NCBI GenBank assembly: GCA_024704765.1
Contig: JAKMXF010000244.1
Coordinates: 1 to 32,573, forward strand
Source: Oopsacas minuta
Lineage: Eukaryota > Porifera > Hexactinellida > Lyssacinosida > Leucopsacidae
DNA: 32,573 nucleotides
Direction: 5' to 3'
Made by a program: the position numbers and the translations under genes. The notes beneath the pieces are model-generated. The model was not told the DNA's origin. It did not search any database and saw only the letters and a list, made by a program, of their open reading frames with translations. This document shows, piece by piece, positions 21,806-31,965 of the stretch (its first letter is position 1; each line of letters begins with the position of its first letter).

Positions 21806-21825
21806 TATATATATATATATATATT
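21806..21825. repeat. (TA)n microsatellite at the MITE edge
   Basis: About ten TA units directly abut the right end of the element. The left end has a shorter TATATATATA. Insertion into a pre-existing TA run is the simplest reading and agrees with TA target preference. Confidence 0.8.
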
Positions 21826-22762
21826 ATTACTTCCTATATAAACGGTGAAAACAAATGGAACTAGATAATCGAATCTTATTAGTAGTCCAATTTGTTTTGC
21901 CATCTAAAATCGAATGCCAAAATATCTCTTAAACAGTGCAACTTAGGTAATCAAAATGAATTATTTGTAAATACAAAATTACCCAAACCTATAAGCACAC
22001 TTATCGGAAAACTTTCATGAAAAACCGGAGTATCCCATTGAAATCTGTACTTTGGAATAATCGAATTGCGCCCCCCAAACTCTTGTGGAAATCCGATGAA
22101 ATTTTATATTATGAATATTAGGATATAAGTAACAATGTTTCTAACATAAGGGGCAACTAATGCGTCTAATACTTTATTGTGAAGAATACATATAATTGAA
22201 TATACATATAATCTATAAAATAAACTAAAATTTAAGTTCCTGAGAAATTCCCGAATGCTATCTTATAGTTCTGATTCCACCTTAACGGTTAGTTTCAGTT
22301 GCAGAATTAACACATATAATTCCCCTTAAACAAAATTAGCTATCTTCATTGGATTCCTTACAATTTTCTTACTATGAATATTGTGAAATGTAGAATTGTC
22401 GAACACAAAATTATCACTGTTATCACATTTGAAATAAGAGAGTGGTTTGTATATTTTAGACAAATCACTGTCAAATCCCGAAAATTCAATATTTGTGACG
22501 TCATAACTTAGAAAGCACATGTGGAAATGATGTGAAATTTGACCATACATGGTGACTGCTCAGTAGCTATCCCCATACTGAAATTTTAGACGAATCTGAG
22601 GATGTTGGTGAATTTGCAGGATTATCTGACATGAAATTCCCCCAGTATTAAGTATTCAACAAAAAATTCGATATTTTTATTATATACAGATTAAAAGGCA
22701 ATTATTTAAGTTTTATAGTTGAAAATACATCGTACCAAAATTCATAAGCCAGGCAGAACGTA
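21826..22762. other. Gene-free stretch
   Basis: A minus-strand frame at 22326-22550 has no recognisable motif. No other structure seen. Confidence 0.4.
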
Positions 22763-22853
22763 CAGTGTGTTCGGAAATTATTGGGACTGATTATAAATTT
22801 ATTATACTATGAATTCATGACTCGTAGAGATTTCTCGTTTTAACACTAAGTTA

Positions 22854-24186
22854 CAGTCTGACACGAAATTATTTACAATTTTTGATTGTTTATTAAGAAC
22901 CCGTAATATTGCAAAAGCACGAAATTGATATATCTCGATCACTTTACATGAACAATATAATACATATTTTTGTTATTTCAAAATTTTTTGATTTTTTAAA
23001 TCATTTCTTTGATTTTGTCACGTCATACTTGGTGATTACTGAGCATTTTATCCCTATTCTGTGGTGAACTAGAATTCTTCGAAATAAATTCAACAAGCCA
23101 AACGTCAAGAAGTTTCGGAGTTGGTTAAATTGAAAAAAACTACTATAAAGTCAATTGGAAAGCGATGTGGAGTTTCTTTGAAGACCGTGTATAATGTCAA
23201 AGCTACAGTGTCAGATTCCAAAAATTTGAAGCATCGAAAAGGAGCTGGTAGACCAATGAAAATGTCCAAAAATAACAAGATATCTCTTGCAGCCAAGCTT
23301 CAAAAAAATCCACGAGTATCTGTAAGAAGGATAGCAAGTGAATTTCAGGTCACTCAGGGTTTAGATATATCTAGAGAGTCGATACGGAGGACAATAAAGA
23401 GTATGGGACTTTCTAAGAAAGTTCTGATCAGAGGGCCGGGAATCACTCCCCAGAATGAGAAAATACGTGTCGATTGGGCCAAGAAACACAGGAGTATTGA
23501 CTGGCACAAGATAATATTCACGGATGAATGTTCTACTGGCTAAATCAGGGTAGAATTCGAATGTGGACACGAGGTGAACGACCAACCCTCAACAATCCAC
23601 GGCATACTCCCAAAGTATACATTTGGGGAGGAATTTCTGCTCGAGGTGCCATCCCAGTGAAGGTATTCAAGCATAACTTTAATTCAGAACATTATTGTAA
23701 TGTTTTAAATGAAGTTCTGTTTCAGACTGCAGATACATTATGCGCTGATGGCTGGAAATTGCAAGAGGATAATTCGAGTATCCATACATCAAAGTTTTCA
23801 TATGCTTTCAAAGAGACACACCGTGTTAGACGCATAGACTGGCCTCCCAATAGCCCGGATCTCAACCCTATTGAGAATTTATGGAGTGTACTGAAGCACA
23901 GAATAATGGTCAACGCTCCAAAGACAATTGAGGAAGTGGAGAGTATGATATATTCTCAGTGGGAAACGTTTGAACCTGATTTTCTTTCTAAGTTCACAAG
24001 TTCTATGAAAAAAGGTGTGATCTGGTAATTGCCTCTGGTGGGAAAAAGATTAACTATTAGTAACATTATTGTTTTAGGTAATATCTATCACTTCTATACA
24101 AGAAAGGTATCGTCAATTTCTTTAGTAGTCAATGCTAAATTGGATTATGGTTAATTTATAATTGTAAATTATTTTGTGTCAGACTG
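22854..24186 (+). mobile_element. Tc1-family element A, inserted in element B
   Basis: This 1333 bp element has ends CAGTCTGACACGAAATTATT (22854) and the complement of CAGTCTGACACAAAATAATT (ending 24186), 25 of 27 positions alike over the repeat, each flanked by TA (22852-22853, 24187-24188). Its terminal repeats differ from those of B, so it is another subfamily. It lies wholly inside B, so it arrived later. Its transposase reads on the plus strand, opposite to B's. Confidence 0.93.
23091..24060 (+). pseudogene. Tc1-type transposase of element A (frameshifted)
   Basis: Tc1 transposases bind the terminal repeats with a paired helix-turn-helix domain and cut with a DD34E catalytic core. The first open part (to 23543) holds the HTH region (TIKSIGKRCGVSLKTVYNV), the GRP linker (KGAGRPMKM), the second helix set, and IIFTDE with the first aspartate. 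The second part, in another frame (23528-24028), holds WLNQGRIRMW, WGGIS, LQEDNSSIH with the second aspartate, and WPPNSPDLNPIENLW with the glutamate exactly 34 residues later. The frames look joined by a one-base loss near 23535. Another single-base loss in the A run at 24008-24013 cuts the C-terminus, whose reading otherwise runs to the TAG at 24058-24060. No ATG could be assigned: the frame opens after TAA at 23085-23087, and a third shift is likely near 23098. Confidence 0.93.
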
Positions 24187-24233
24187 TAAAACACATATAG
24201 TTGAAGAAATACTAGCATTATTATCATATTCTA

Positions 24234-25213
24234 TCAATAATTATTTTTTTTCCCAGCATTGTCTAAACACAATCTAATTCTTTTGGGCATTGAAGTGCAA
24301 AAGGGACGGAGAAAATCTGGATCAAATGTTGCCCATATGTCATGAATTGCCTGTTTTAGTTGGCTTACAGTTTTAGGATGAAGTACAATCAACCTCCTTT
24401 TCAACACTGCCACAGATTCTCAATGGGCGCTAGGTCTGGACTATTTGGCGGCCAATCAATTCTAAGGGGGACGAACTCCGTCTTCCACCACTTAGCTGCC
24501 CTGCCAGTGTGCACAGGACTGTTATCCTCCTGTAAAACCCAGCTATCTCCGTATTTTGCGTTAGCCTCCTCAATAAAACACTCGTGAAGAGTGGAAATAT
24601 ACACCACCTGATTGGAATTTTCTGTGAAAATCCTCAGATATGTAGTCCCCATTATCGAAATTCCACCCCAAAGATGAACTTTAGATGGATGCCTGAAGGT
24701 TGGCAGATGAACCGTTTGTCCCTTTTTAATCCACAGAATGACTCTTCCAGAGTCAAGCCAAACTGAACGTTCATCAGTAAAGAAGGTCTTACTCCAATCA
24801 AAACACTTCATTTCTTTACACCAGGCGATTCTTTTGGAAACATAGAGGTCGGTGAGTGCTGGAACTCGGACAGCCCGCTTGCTGACAAAGTTTTGCCTCT
24901 TTACCTGAGCATGAAGAGTACTTATGGATACAGGAGAGCTCAATCTCGGTAGTATAGAGCGTAGAGAGGTCCTCGGATTGCTTTGATACAAAGCAGCTAT
25001 CCTTCTTTTGTCATTTGCCTTTATTTTTGAAGGCCGACCAGCACCCCTTTTGTGCTGAAGGCTCTTTTTATCTTTTATCAGATTCAAGACACGATATACA
25101 GTCTGCTTAGGTATACTTGTTCGCTGGCAGATATCCACTCCTTTGGTAGCTCCTGCATTGTATAGTGTCTCTATTTGATTTCTACGCTGTTATTGAGTAG
25201 AGTGCTTGTGCAT
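24234..25213 (-). pseudogene. Tc1-type transposase of element B (nonsense and frameshift)
   Basis: The best start is the ATG at 25211-25213, but codon 8 is TAA (25190-25192). Beyond it the frame stays open to 24401: HTH (DICQRTSIPKQTVYRVLNLI), linker KRGAGRPSKI, second HTH, FFTDERSVW with the first aspartate, WGGIS, LQEDNSPVH with the second, and WPPNSPDLAPIENLW with the glutamate 34 residues on, so DD34E is intact. Just after NLW a one-base loss near 24406 shifts the frame. The familiar tail (VLKRRLIVLHPKTV, then FDPDFLRPFC) continues in the next frame to TGA at 24234-24236. Two lesions in an otherwise complete gene suggest fairly recent death. It lies about 50 bp beyond the end of element A. 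Confidence 0.93.
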
Positions 25214-25514
25214 TGTACAAAATATGTGGTCTTAGATGACAGAAATGGGGTCTCGAAATATATATAGGTATATTTGCTTGGGAATCACAATATTTCAGCC
25301 AAACAAACGAAATATTATGTGAAATAGCGAATCTATTGGTTTTCTAACAATTATAGGAAGTGCATATATACAGTAAGGTAAATGGTTGTATAATATGCGC
25401 ATAACCTGATATCCTTCATGGTGATTCAAGTTAATCATGAAAAGTCCCAATTATTTCCGAACATACTGTAGATTGGGAACCCTTGACAATTTCAATCAAG
25501 GATATTTTATACTA

Positions 25515-25698
25515 CAGTGGAGTCACCGAATAACGTACACGTTGGGAACCTGGCTTCTTAGTTTGGTAGAGAATTGTCCGCTCCTCGGAGACTATTTAAG
25601 TATTAATTACATGCTTGGCAAATTCAATCCGTGCGACGAGGTTTGTCCGTTTCATGGGGTTGTCCGCTTTTCGGAGGTACAGATTTGGGACTCCACTG
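25515..25698. mobile_element. pogo/Tigger-like MITE (184 bp)
   Basis: Ends CAGTGGAGTCACCGAATAAC (left) and the complement of CAGTGGAGTCCCAAATCTGT (right) share CAGTGGAGTC, each beside a TA (25513-25514, 25699-25700). Inside, TTGTCCGCTCCTCGGAG (near 25576) and TTGTCCGCTTTTCGGAG (near 25660) form a direct repeat. The terminal wording (CAGTGGAGTCCC, cggacaac, cctcgt) is like pogo/Tigger elements of the Tc1/mariner group. No coding capacity. It lies 46 bp from the end of element B. Confidence 0.75.
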
Positions 25699-25935
25699 TA
25701 GATGAACGAGATCCGAAATTCTCCTCTTTTGGCACTGCTGATTAATGGCGACGAAATGCTTGGAACCGCGTTGTCCAAATTTATTGGAGTTGACTCTATA
25801 TTAGAACAAGTAATGGCAAATACTAGAACTTTAATATGAATTATATATGATTCAGAAAAAAGTGGATAATAGAAATTAGAGATAACAAGAAAATGAAAAT
25901 ATTTCAGTGAAACAAAAATAGATAGTCTTTTTTGA

Positions 25936-26227
25936 TCAATCCTTTGGATCTTTTGGAACCATACTACAGATATTAGAAATATATACATTAGGATCTGAGA
26001 TATTATCAAGTAAATCCACAACATCACAAAATTCGGGGAAGGTTTCAGAGGGTAAAATCTCTTCATCGAGAAAATCTAGTATCAATTCAAACTGACTGAG
26101 AATTGATCTATCATGATTTTTGTACTCTTGTATAATATTTAACACCATATTTTCTGTATTGGGAAAATCTGTCGTTTTAAGTATGAGATTGATCCTATTC
26201 ACTAGTGCAAACACTATCAGATAAGGC
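25936..26227 (-). CDS. Possible terminal coding exon, unknown protein
   Basis: On the minus strand TTTTTTCTCTAG (AG at 26228-26229) is a good 3' splice site. From 26227 an open frame (after one split-codon base) runs 96 codons to a stop at 25936-25938. The peptide is acidic and looks helical, with hydrophobic spacing in NLILKTTDF, MVLNIIQEY and FELILDFLDEEIL, and it ends MVPKDPKD. An ATTAAA polyadenylation-like hexamer lies about 100 bp beyond the stop (25830-25835 on the plus strand reads TTTAAT). I recognise no family and found no upstream exon with confidence. A GTG at 26212-26214 is the only alternative start-like codon near the 5' edge. Chance opening is possible. Confidence 0.35.
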
Positions 26228-26252
26228 CTAGAGAAAAAATATTATCATATTA

Positions 26253-26309
26253 CAGTACGACCTCGTTAGTACAAAACGGTTAATACTAGTTGTTAGATAA
26301 AACGAACAA
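26253..26309. mobile_element. Possible single pogo-like terminal end
   Basis: CAGTACGACCTCGTTAGTAC following TA (26251-26252), then AAAACGGTTAATACTAG, reads like a pogo/Tigger terminal repeat (cctcgtta.taa). No inverted partner was found nearby, so this would be a solo or truncated end. It lies about 25 bp upstream of the putative splice acceptor. Confidence 0.35.
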
Positions 26310-28141
26310 TTAATCACACAAAATCAGGTAGACTCCGGTTAATACAAAGTCAGAATCCGAAGAATAAAATTCGAGGGTCCGTTTGGTGTATGCATTTACG
26401 AGTTTCTTAAGTAATGTAGAAAATTGCAGCATAATCCGATTATCAAAATATGGTGAAATAATGTATTTAGTGAAAGCAAAGTTAAGGAAGAACATAAGAA
26501 TGCAAAGAATATATTAAGTAAATGGTCTAAATCACTGATGTTAACTTCATTAGCAGGCCATCCAATTCGCGGCCCAGTAGTGCATAGTGGGGATGTAGAG
26601 AGGAGGGTACGATGCAGGGTCCTAGCTCAGCAAACTCAATAATTAAGTAGTCAACAACTAGTAAGTAAATATTCGAAAAAATGCCATATTTCGAGTAGAT
26701 ATATTTTTGCGGTCAAATCATATAACCATATCAATTAGCCAATACGTTAACAGTCCTACCAAAGATTTCTCAAGATTATATACATATTATCATATATTTT
26801 GTATGATGGATATTGTTCTATTCGAATTGGGCAATTGCGAAATATGGATTTCCTACTTCGTGATTTATGATATATCGTCAGGTTTTCATTTAGAAACAAT
26901 CAATAAAATAAGTAAAATTTCAGTAAATACAAGGTTTCAAACGTAACCATGATTAAACTCTATAAACAAATCCAGTAGAATATTGATCTTAACTCCACAA
27001 AAAAATGAAATGATTAATTAAGTACTAGGTGTGATACAGCCTGTGCACCTGTAGGGACCTTAGCCCACTATTAGTAACACATAGTACCATTTGATCAGAT
27101 CAGTTTAAGTTACCTGTTATCCAAAATGCAATCCACCCATGGTTCACACTGAGCTCATGTTTCTTGGAGGCTATACATAGGAGAAGATCCCTTTGCACGT
27201 GCATGAACCAAAGACCATAAACATGGCATGAATATGGCATGAATAATTTTACTTCAAGGCCGAAACATAGCATGAACTTTCAAGTTTATTGCAAGAACAT
27301 GGGGGGAATCCGGCAACACTGTCACTTACATACCAGGTGTCTATCTGAACAAATTGAAGATAAGTAGAAATAAATTATCCTCGCTTGCGAGGTTGGACGT
27401 GACCAGCATTGAAATTGTCCAGGGTTTGGTCAGTGTCTTTGTAGCTGATATCCTCGCTCCTTTCGTATTTTACCCCCCCCCGCATTGGATTATGGGCTGA
27501 CAACGCTTTAATTGGAATAATTCTAAACTCACAATTTTATTAACTCTTCAAAAAGGCAGTAGATCAAATATAACATATCAGGAATCATGGTTCTTGGCCA
27601 TTGTACGATTTAGCATATATGCTTCAAAATTCAGAGCCACTGAGTTAAAACCAGCGCGATATGACAGTTAGAGATTAGAAAGTTAGTAAATGTATTTGCA
27701 CTATATGAAACCAACACACAGCAAATTATTACTAATTTGACATGTATGACCAGTTTGCCCAGGAGCACAATTTGCAAGAGTAGGCATCAGGTTGGGGATC
27801 CACTTTGCAAAGGTGTGTATTCTCCTACAATCATCCACTCTTGGATCCGAACCTGCAACGAAGGTCACACAACTACTGAAGTTAAGGATCACATAACGGA
27901 ACAGCATAAATATTATTTGATAATGATTTGAACTACAATAGTTGGATAAATTAATTCAAGTATTAGGGAAATATTCGTGTTTTCACAATAATTGATGGAT
28001 AAACTTACTATAATGCGGTGTTCGAATACTATTGGATGCCAATATATTTGCTGAAATAATCTCAAAAGGAGATTTTGCCTCCTATTTACCCCCAGTTCAC
28101 AAAATACTCAAGATAAAGGGGCTTTGGTATTTCTCTCTTAG
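26310..28141. other. Gene-free stretch
   Basis: Open frames at 26310-26495 (-), 26707-26946 (+) and the pair overlapping 27701-27931 have no recognised motif. Small marks are a two-copy ATGGCATGAAT repeat near 27223-27246, a hairpin CCTCGC/GCGAGG at about 27380-27393 and a run of nine C at 27473-27481. Confidence 0.4.
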
Positions 28142-28223
28142 TTCGATCCGTCCAACGACATAAATGTTAACTGGGCACATAGTCCGATCAATCCAACGAA
28201 ATAAATGTTAGCTAGCACATAAT
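28142..28223 (+). repeat. 41 bp tandem duplication
   Basis: Two adjacent copies share CGATC, CCAACGA, ATAAATGTTA and GCACATA at the same spacing (28142-28182, 28183-28223), with roughly seven differences. This is an old local duplication of unknown role. Confidence 0.75.
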
Positions 28224-28502
28224 TTAGCACATTCTTTGAGATATTTCAGCATAATATGTTTCATAATTTGCTGTTATACAATTGAGACATATATGTTTTC
28301 GAGCTATATGAATAGATTTTGAAATATCATAGTTGCCCAGGTTGTTTTTCGCCTGATCACATATTCCTGGCCCATATTTCGGACCAGTGCCATGAGGATA
28401 TATTACTTAGGTCATTGTGCAGTTTGTTGGGACAAATGTTTGTGCATACAACACATTCTGAGGATTGAATAATTGCTAGAAAAATATTAGATAAAAGAAG
28501 TT

Positions 28503-28624
28503 TCTTAGAACTTCAAAAAATTCTAAGAGTTCTCTCTACAAGAGAACATCTGTCTAAAAGGGCTTTCATTGCTATCATATGCAATGAAGGCCTGTTACTT
28601 CGAATATTACTTCGAATAAGTAAC
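28503..28624. other. Run of four consecutive hairpins
   Basis: Four non-overlapping inverted repeats follow with almost no gap. The first is TCTTAGAA/TTCTAAGA (28503-28528). The second is GTTCTCT/AGAGAAC (28529-28547, loop 5). The third is GGCTTTCATTGC/GCAATGAAGGCC (28561-28592, loop 8, one wobble). The fourth is GTTACTT/AAGTAAC with an inner CGAA/TTCG pair (28594-28624). Such a chain could be a structured RNA or a cruciform-prone DNA segment. No known RNA family is recognised, no promoter could be assigned, and an AT-rich context raises the chance rate. Confidence 0.5.
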
Positions 28625-29142
28625 AAAGTATTCATGAAAATATATTTACAGTAATATAAACGAAAGTTAATGAAAGAATTGCATATAGCAAGGAAGATTG
28701 GGGTGATGAAGTGAAAGAACAGTTAACTCAATGGTAACAGCTTTTGATATTCAGAAACATGACATCTTGTCTCATATTGTTGATTTACTAAATGAAAGAC
28801 TCACATCGTATAATTTTGCTAAGAAACAAGTGAAACATTGTGAAATGTTCATTATGGTGAAAATCTGCTTCAATCCTCCGATAAGACAGCAATAAATCTC
28901 AGGTTTTCTTCTTGACCACCAAAAATTGCAAGAAATATAGTAGACTCATTGCGTATGAGCATTGCACAGATCCTATCCAGTTTGTGGAAGAAACTTGTTA
29001 ATATATTTACACAATAGTAGTAAAAACACTCATATTCACAATAATATTGCTCAAAGTCAAAATGATGAACGTCGATCAAACTCAAAATAATGATAATAGA
29101 TAACATGTTTGATTAGCAAAAGCTAGCTTCCAAATCGCAAAC
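28625..29142. other. Gene-free stretch
   Basis: A minus frame at 28870-29106 shows no motif. Nothing else recognised. Confidence 0.4.
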
Positions 29143-29238
29143 AAAGGCGTAACAAGGGCCGCTCAAAGGTCAGCATAGGTGCGGCAAACAGTGGCATAGC
29201 TGCCGCATGTGACACATATGCCGCACCGTTACGCCTCT
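29143..29238. repeat. GC-rich imperfect inverted repeat
   Basis: AGGCGTAAC (29143) faces GTTACGCCT (29229). Between them GTGCGGCA (29179) and TGCCGCA/TGCCGCAC (29199, 29219) give alternative pairings. The block stands out in AT-rich flanks. It may be a small MITE, but no target duplication is evident. Confidence 0.5.
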
Positions 29239-31651
29239 GATCGTAAATCTCATCGGGCTAAATGCCCAAGATTTTAGCCTCGGCATTTTTACGTCTCAGA
29301 TAATGTATATATGGAGCCATCAGATGACCATGTTGCTCAGTAATTGGACCGTTACATTGTAGCATTATGTCCAATCTCTCAACATCTAAAATTCCATTCT
29401 CATCACAATATAGACAGTACTCTCTCCACAAAATGTATCTGGAACAACGTGTTGATCTACATCTGTCATACATTACATTGCTTCAGGAATTGATACCATA
29501 TATTCTTGTAAGGAAATTTCATGATGAATTATTGCAACGAGATATGGCGTATGGTCCACAAATTAATACGGTGGATTATGGTCGTATTTACACACATTAG
29601 AAAGAAGCATAAAACATTTACGTATTCTACATGACTCCGCTATCTATCGCTAAATTTTCGATTCCAAATTGCATTTTGCAAATTGTCTGCTAGCCAAATC
29701 AACGAACCATCCAACATGGGTAAACCTTTGCAAATCTCATCAAAACTACATTTTCAATGAGATTCGTACTCACCATCATATTTCCAGTCCTTTATTCGTC
29801 AAATAAGCACTATCTGACCACTTTTGAGATGGAATGTTGTACATTCAGGCTTTATCAAGGAAATTATTATGTGGTCCCTATACTGAAAGGGAATTTCATG
29901 GTAATTACTGATTATTTAGTAGAATATTTAGGTCTCGACAATTACATGTAATTAATTTATCGAAAATTCAGTCGCCACATACATTCGCATTGCATCAAGC
30001 AGACAGGTGCCTCCACATTAATTGATTCTAGTTCATGCTTGAGTGTACTCCTTCTGGCTTGTATGTTTCTTCGTTTGGTTTCCTCCAGTACAAATGAGTC
30101 GCTAGGTTAGTTTGGTTCTTGCTAGTTGGTGTTGGGACTCCGGGGTTTGTATACACTTATGAAGGGATTTTCTCAGAAGCTTAGAGGAATTTTAAGGAGT
30201 GCTGAGGATTTGGTGTAAGAGAGTTAGGTATGTGCCCCTGGTCCGCCGAGCACAAACCGCTTCTGCGCAGGTGGGCTTGCAACATTGTTTATGTATGTGT
30301 GTGTGCTGAAGAACTTTCAAGGACAGCAACCTTCAAGCTAGGGTTAAAATTTCTCTATCATAATTGAAGGTATGATGACCCAGGAAATTATCTATATATA
30401 GTAAGATCCCAGCTGCTAAGTGGTTTACGTAAGAACCAAGTAAATTGAATATTGTTTAAGGAGCTATACCCTGAAATTGACCCAGCAACCTTGGAGGTTG
30501 TCATGACAAAGGCTTCAGCGAAACATATCCACAAAATTTATTACGAGGTATGGCCTGAATTATTGGGCATTATTGGCAAGGCTGTTTCGTGGGTCCCCTA
30601 AATATCCCATGAGAATAGCAAATTTGAAATATTCAAATGATATAATCATTCTGCAACTCCAGATTATCCATTGACACTTCGATCTATTACATTGTAACAC
30701 CTTTGAGGCAACAATTTCTATAGTTTTCTGATTTCCTCTGAATTTGGTAGAGTTCAAAGAGAATATTCCGGCCATAAGATACTTAGTTTGAATGGGATAA
30801 CGATATTGTATATAAGATATATGATTGATTGTCCCAAGAACCAAATGTATCCGTTGAAGACAATCAATGGCTTCCAAATATAGAATATCGTAATTCCGAT
30901 GTAAGGGAGATATCACGAATCAATCAAAAAAGATATAGTGAATAGAGAGTATTCAAGTTAACAAATATTCGCCATATTGTAGAACATTACTTGGGCAGTT
31001 TCCGAAATCTACACCATTTGATAAATGAATCAACTAACAGCTTATAAATATTCACAAAACATTTGCTAACATCGTGAATTTATATAGTATGTAAGAAATA
31101 TCGGGGAAATTGAAGTACCACGAAGATTGAGGAAGTAAAATTGTGTTTAAAGATCGTTTAGAGGGTCTTGTTGCCCTTATCCAGCCTGTCAATATTTAGA
31201 TCTTAAGAGACATGACTAAAATACTACTCGCATCAGTGAGGAATTACTGTACCCACACATAGAGCTACCAATATAGTAAAATAATTGTGTTTTCTGAGGA
31301 TAGATATATTTCATATACAAAGCACGAGTATTAGGGCAGATTGTGATAAAATATTATATGCTGGTACGAGAATAGTCAAACACTAAAACAGATATGGTGG
31401 AATGTCGAATATTTAATGATAAGTTTAATTATATATGAAAAAGAAGCAGAAATGTCAAAAATTGAATAATGCAGCCAAAATACCACAAAGACTATCATAA
31501 TCAAAGTGCAAATTTGCAACGATTCTAGAATCCGAAAGTAACGAACTTTCCAAATCTCGGAAAATACACCACAGACATCCAATAATAATTTACCAGCACA
31601 CAACATGCCTGATATAATGTCTCTAGAAAATTAACTACTCTTAAGCATCCT
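29239..31651. other. Gene-free stretch with a GC-richer island
   Basis: No gene could be supported. Opposite-strand frames overlap at 29258-29600, and a 118-codon minus frame lies at 30560-30916; neither has a recognised domain. From about 30030 to 30420 the sequence is richer in G+C with TATATATAG near 30393 and might be a retrotransposon LTR fragment, but no partner copy is present here. Confidence 0.35.
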
Positions 31652-31748
31652 GGGGGCCGTATTCACTAAGCATACTTAAGTATGTACTTAGTACTTAAGT
31701 ACTAAGTATATACTTAAACCGTATTCACTAAGATTGGTATTCACTAAG
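31652..31748 (+). mobile_element. Terminal region of a PIF/Harbinger-like element
   Basis: GGGGGCCGTATTCACTAAGC at 31652 resembles PIF/Harbinger terminal repeats (GGGsCCGTATTCA-type). TATTCACTAAG recurs at 31660, 31722 and 31738. Between the first two lies a perfect 24 bp palindrome (31685-31708, centre GTACTTAAGTAC) in a run of ACTTAAGTA motifs. The orientation means the element extends rightwards, over the Myb/SANT-like gene and out of the window. The partner end and the TWA target duplication are not visible here. Confidence 0.65.
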
Positions 31749-31965
31749 ATTTAAGCTTATACTTAAGTATGTACTTAAGTACAAAAGTTAAGTAACCTAC
31801 CGAGGTTGCTTAAGTTATTCAAGCTCTATTTTAAGTTTCCAAACATATTATATTTATCGATAACATTGATGTAGTCACTTCAGTCACTCGTTTTCTTTGA
31901 TTAAATCATACTTTCACTATAAATTATGATTTTCTATGATGTTACAATATGACTAAATCGTATAT
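31749..31965. other. Harbinger-like element subterminal region
   Basis: Non-coding, between the terminal repeat cluster and the stop of the Myb/SANT-like gene. It starts with further ACTTAAGTA-like words (31760-31780). Confidence 0.4.

Larger units (their letters stand above)
22763..25468 (-). mobile_element. Tc1-family element B, split by element A
   Basis: The outer ends are CAGTGTGTTCGGAAATTATT (22763) and the complement of CAGTATGTTCGGAAATAATT (ending 25468), matching at about 23 of 25 positions. TA lies on both sides (22761-22762, 25469-25470). Removing element A and one TA leaves about 1371 bp, a normal Tc1 length. Its transposase gene reads on the minus strand (24234-25213). Element A lies between its own left end and the transposase 3' end. 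Confidence 0.92.

Noticed and set aside
27701-27931. Opposite-strand frames in a locally GC-richer segment
   Set aside because: No recognised domain in either frame, and the codons are those expected of overlap shadows.
29258-29600. Overlapping frames on both strands that look weakly protein-like
   Set aside because: Neither strand gives a family signature, and each is short enough to be chance.
30030-30420. GC-richer block with a TATATATAG, considered as a solo LTR
   Set aside because: No second copy in the window, no clear TG...CA edges with a target duplication, no primer-binding site.
30560-30916. 118-codon minus-strand open frame with several Cys and hydrophobic stretches
   Set aside because: No recognised domain, no ATG at a convincing start (it opens at a GTG), no acceptor signal next to it. 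It may be a chance frame.
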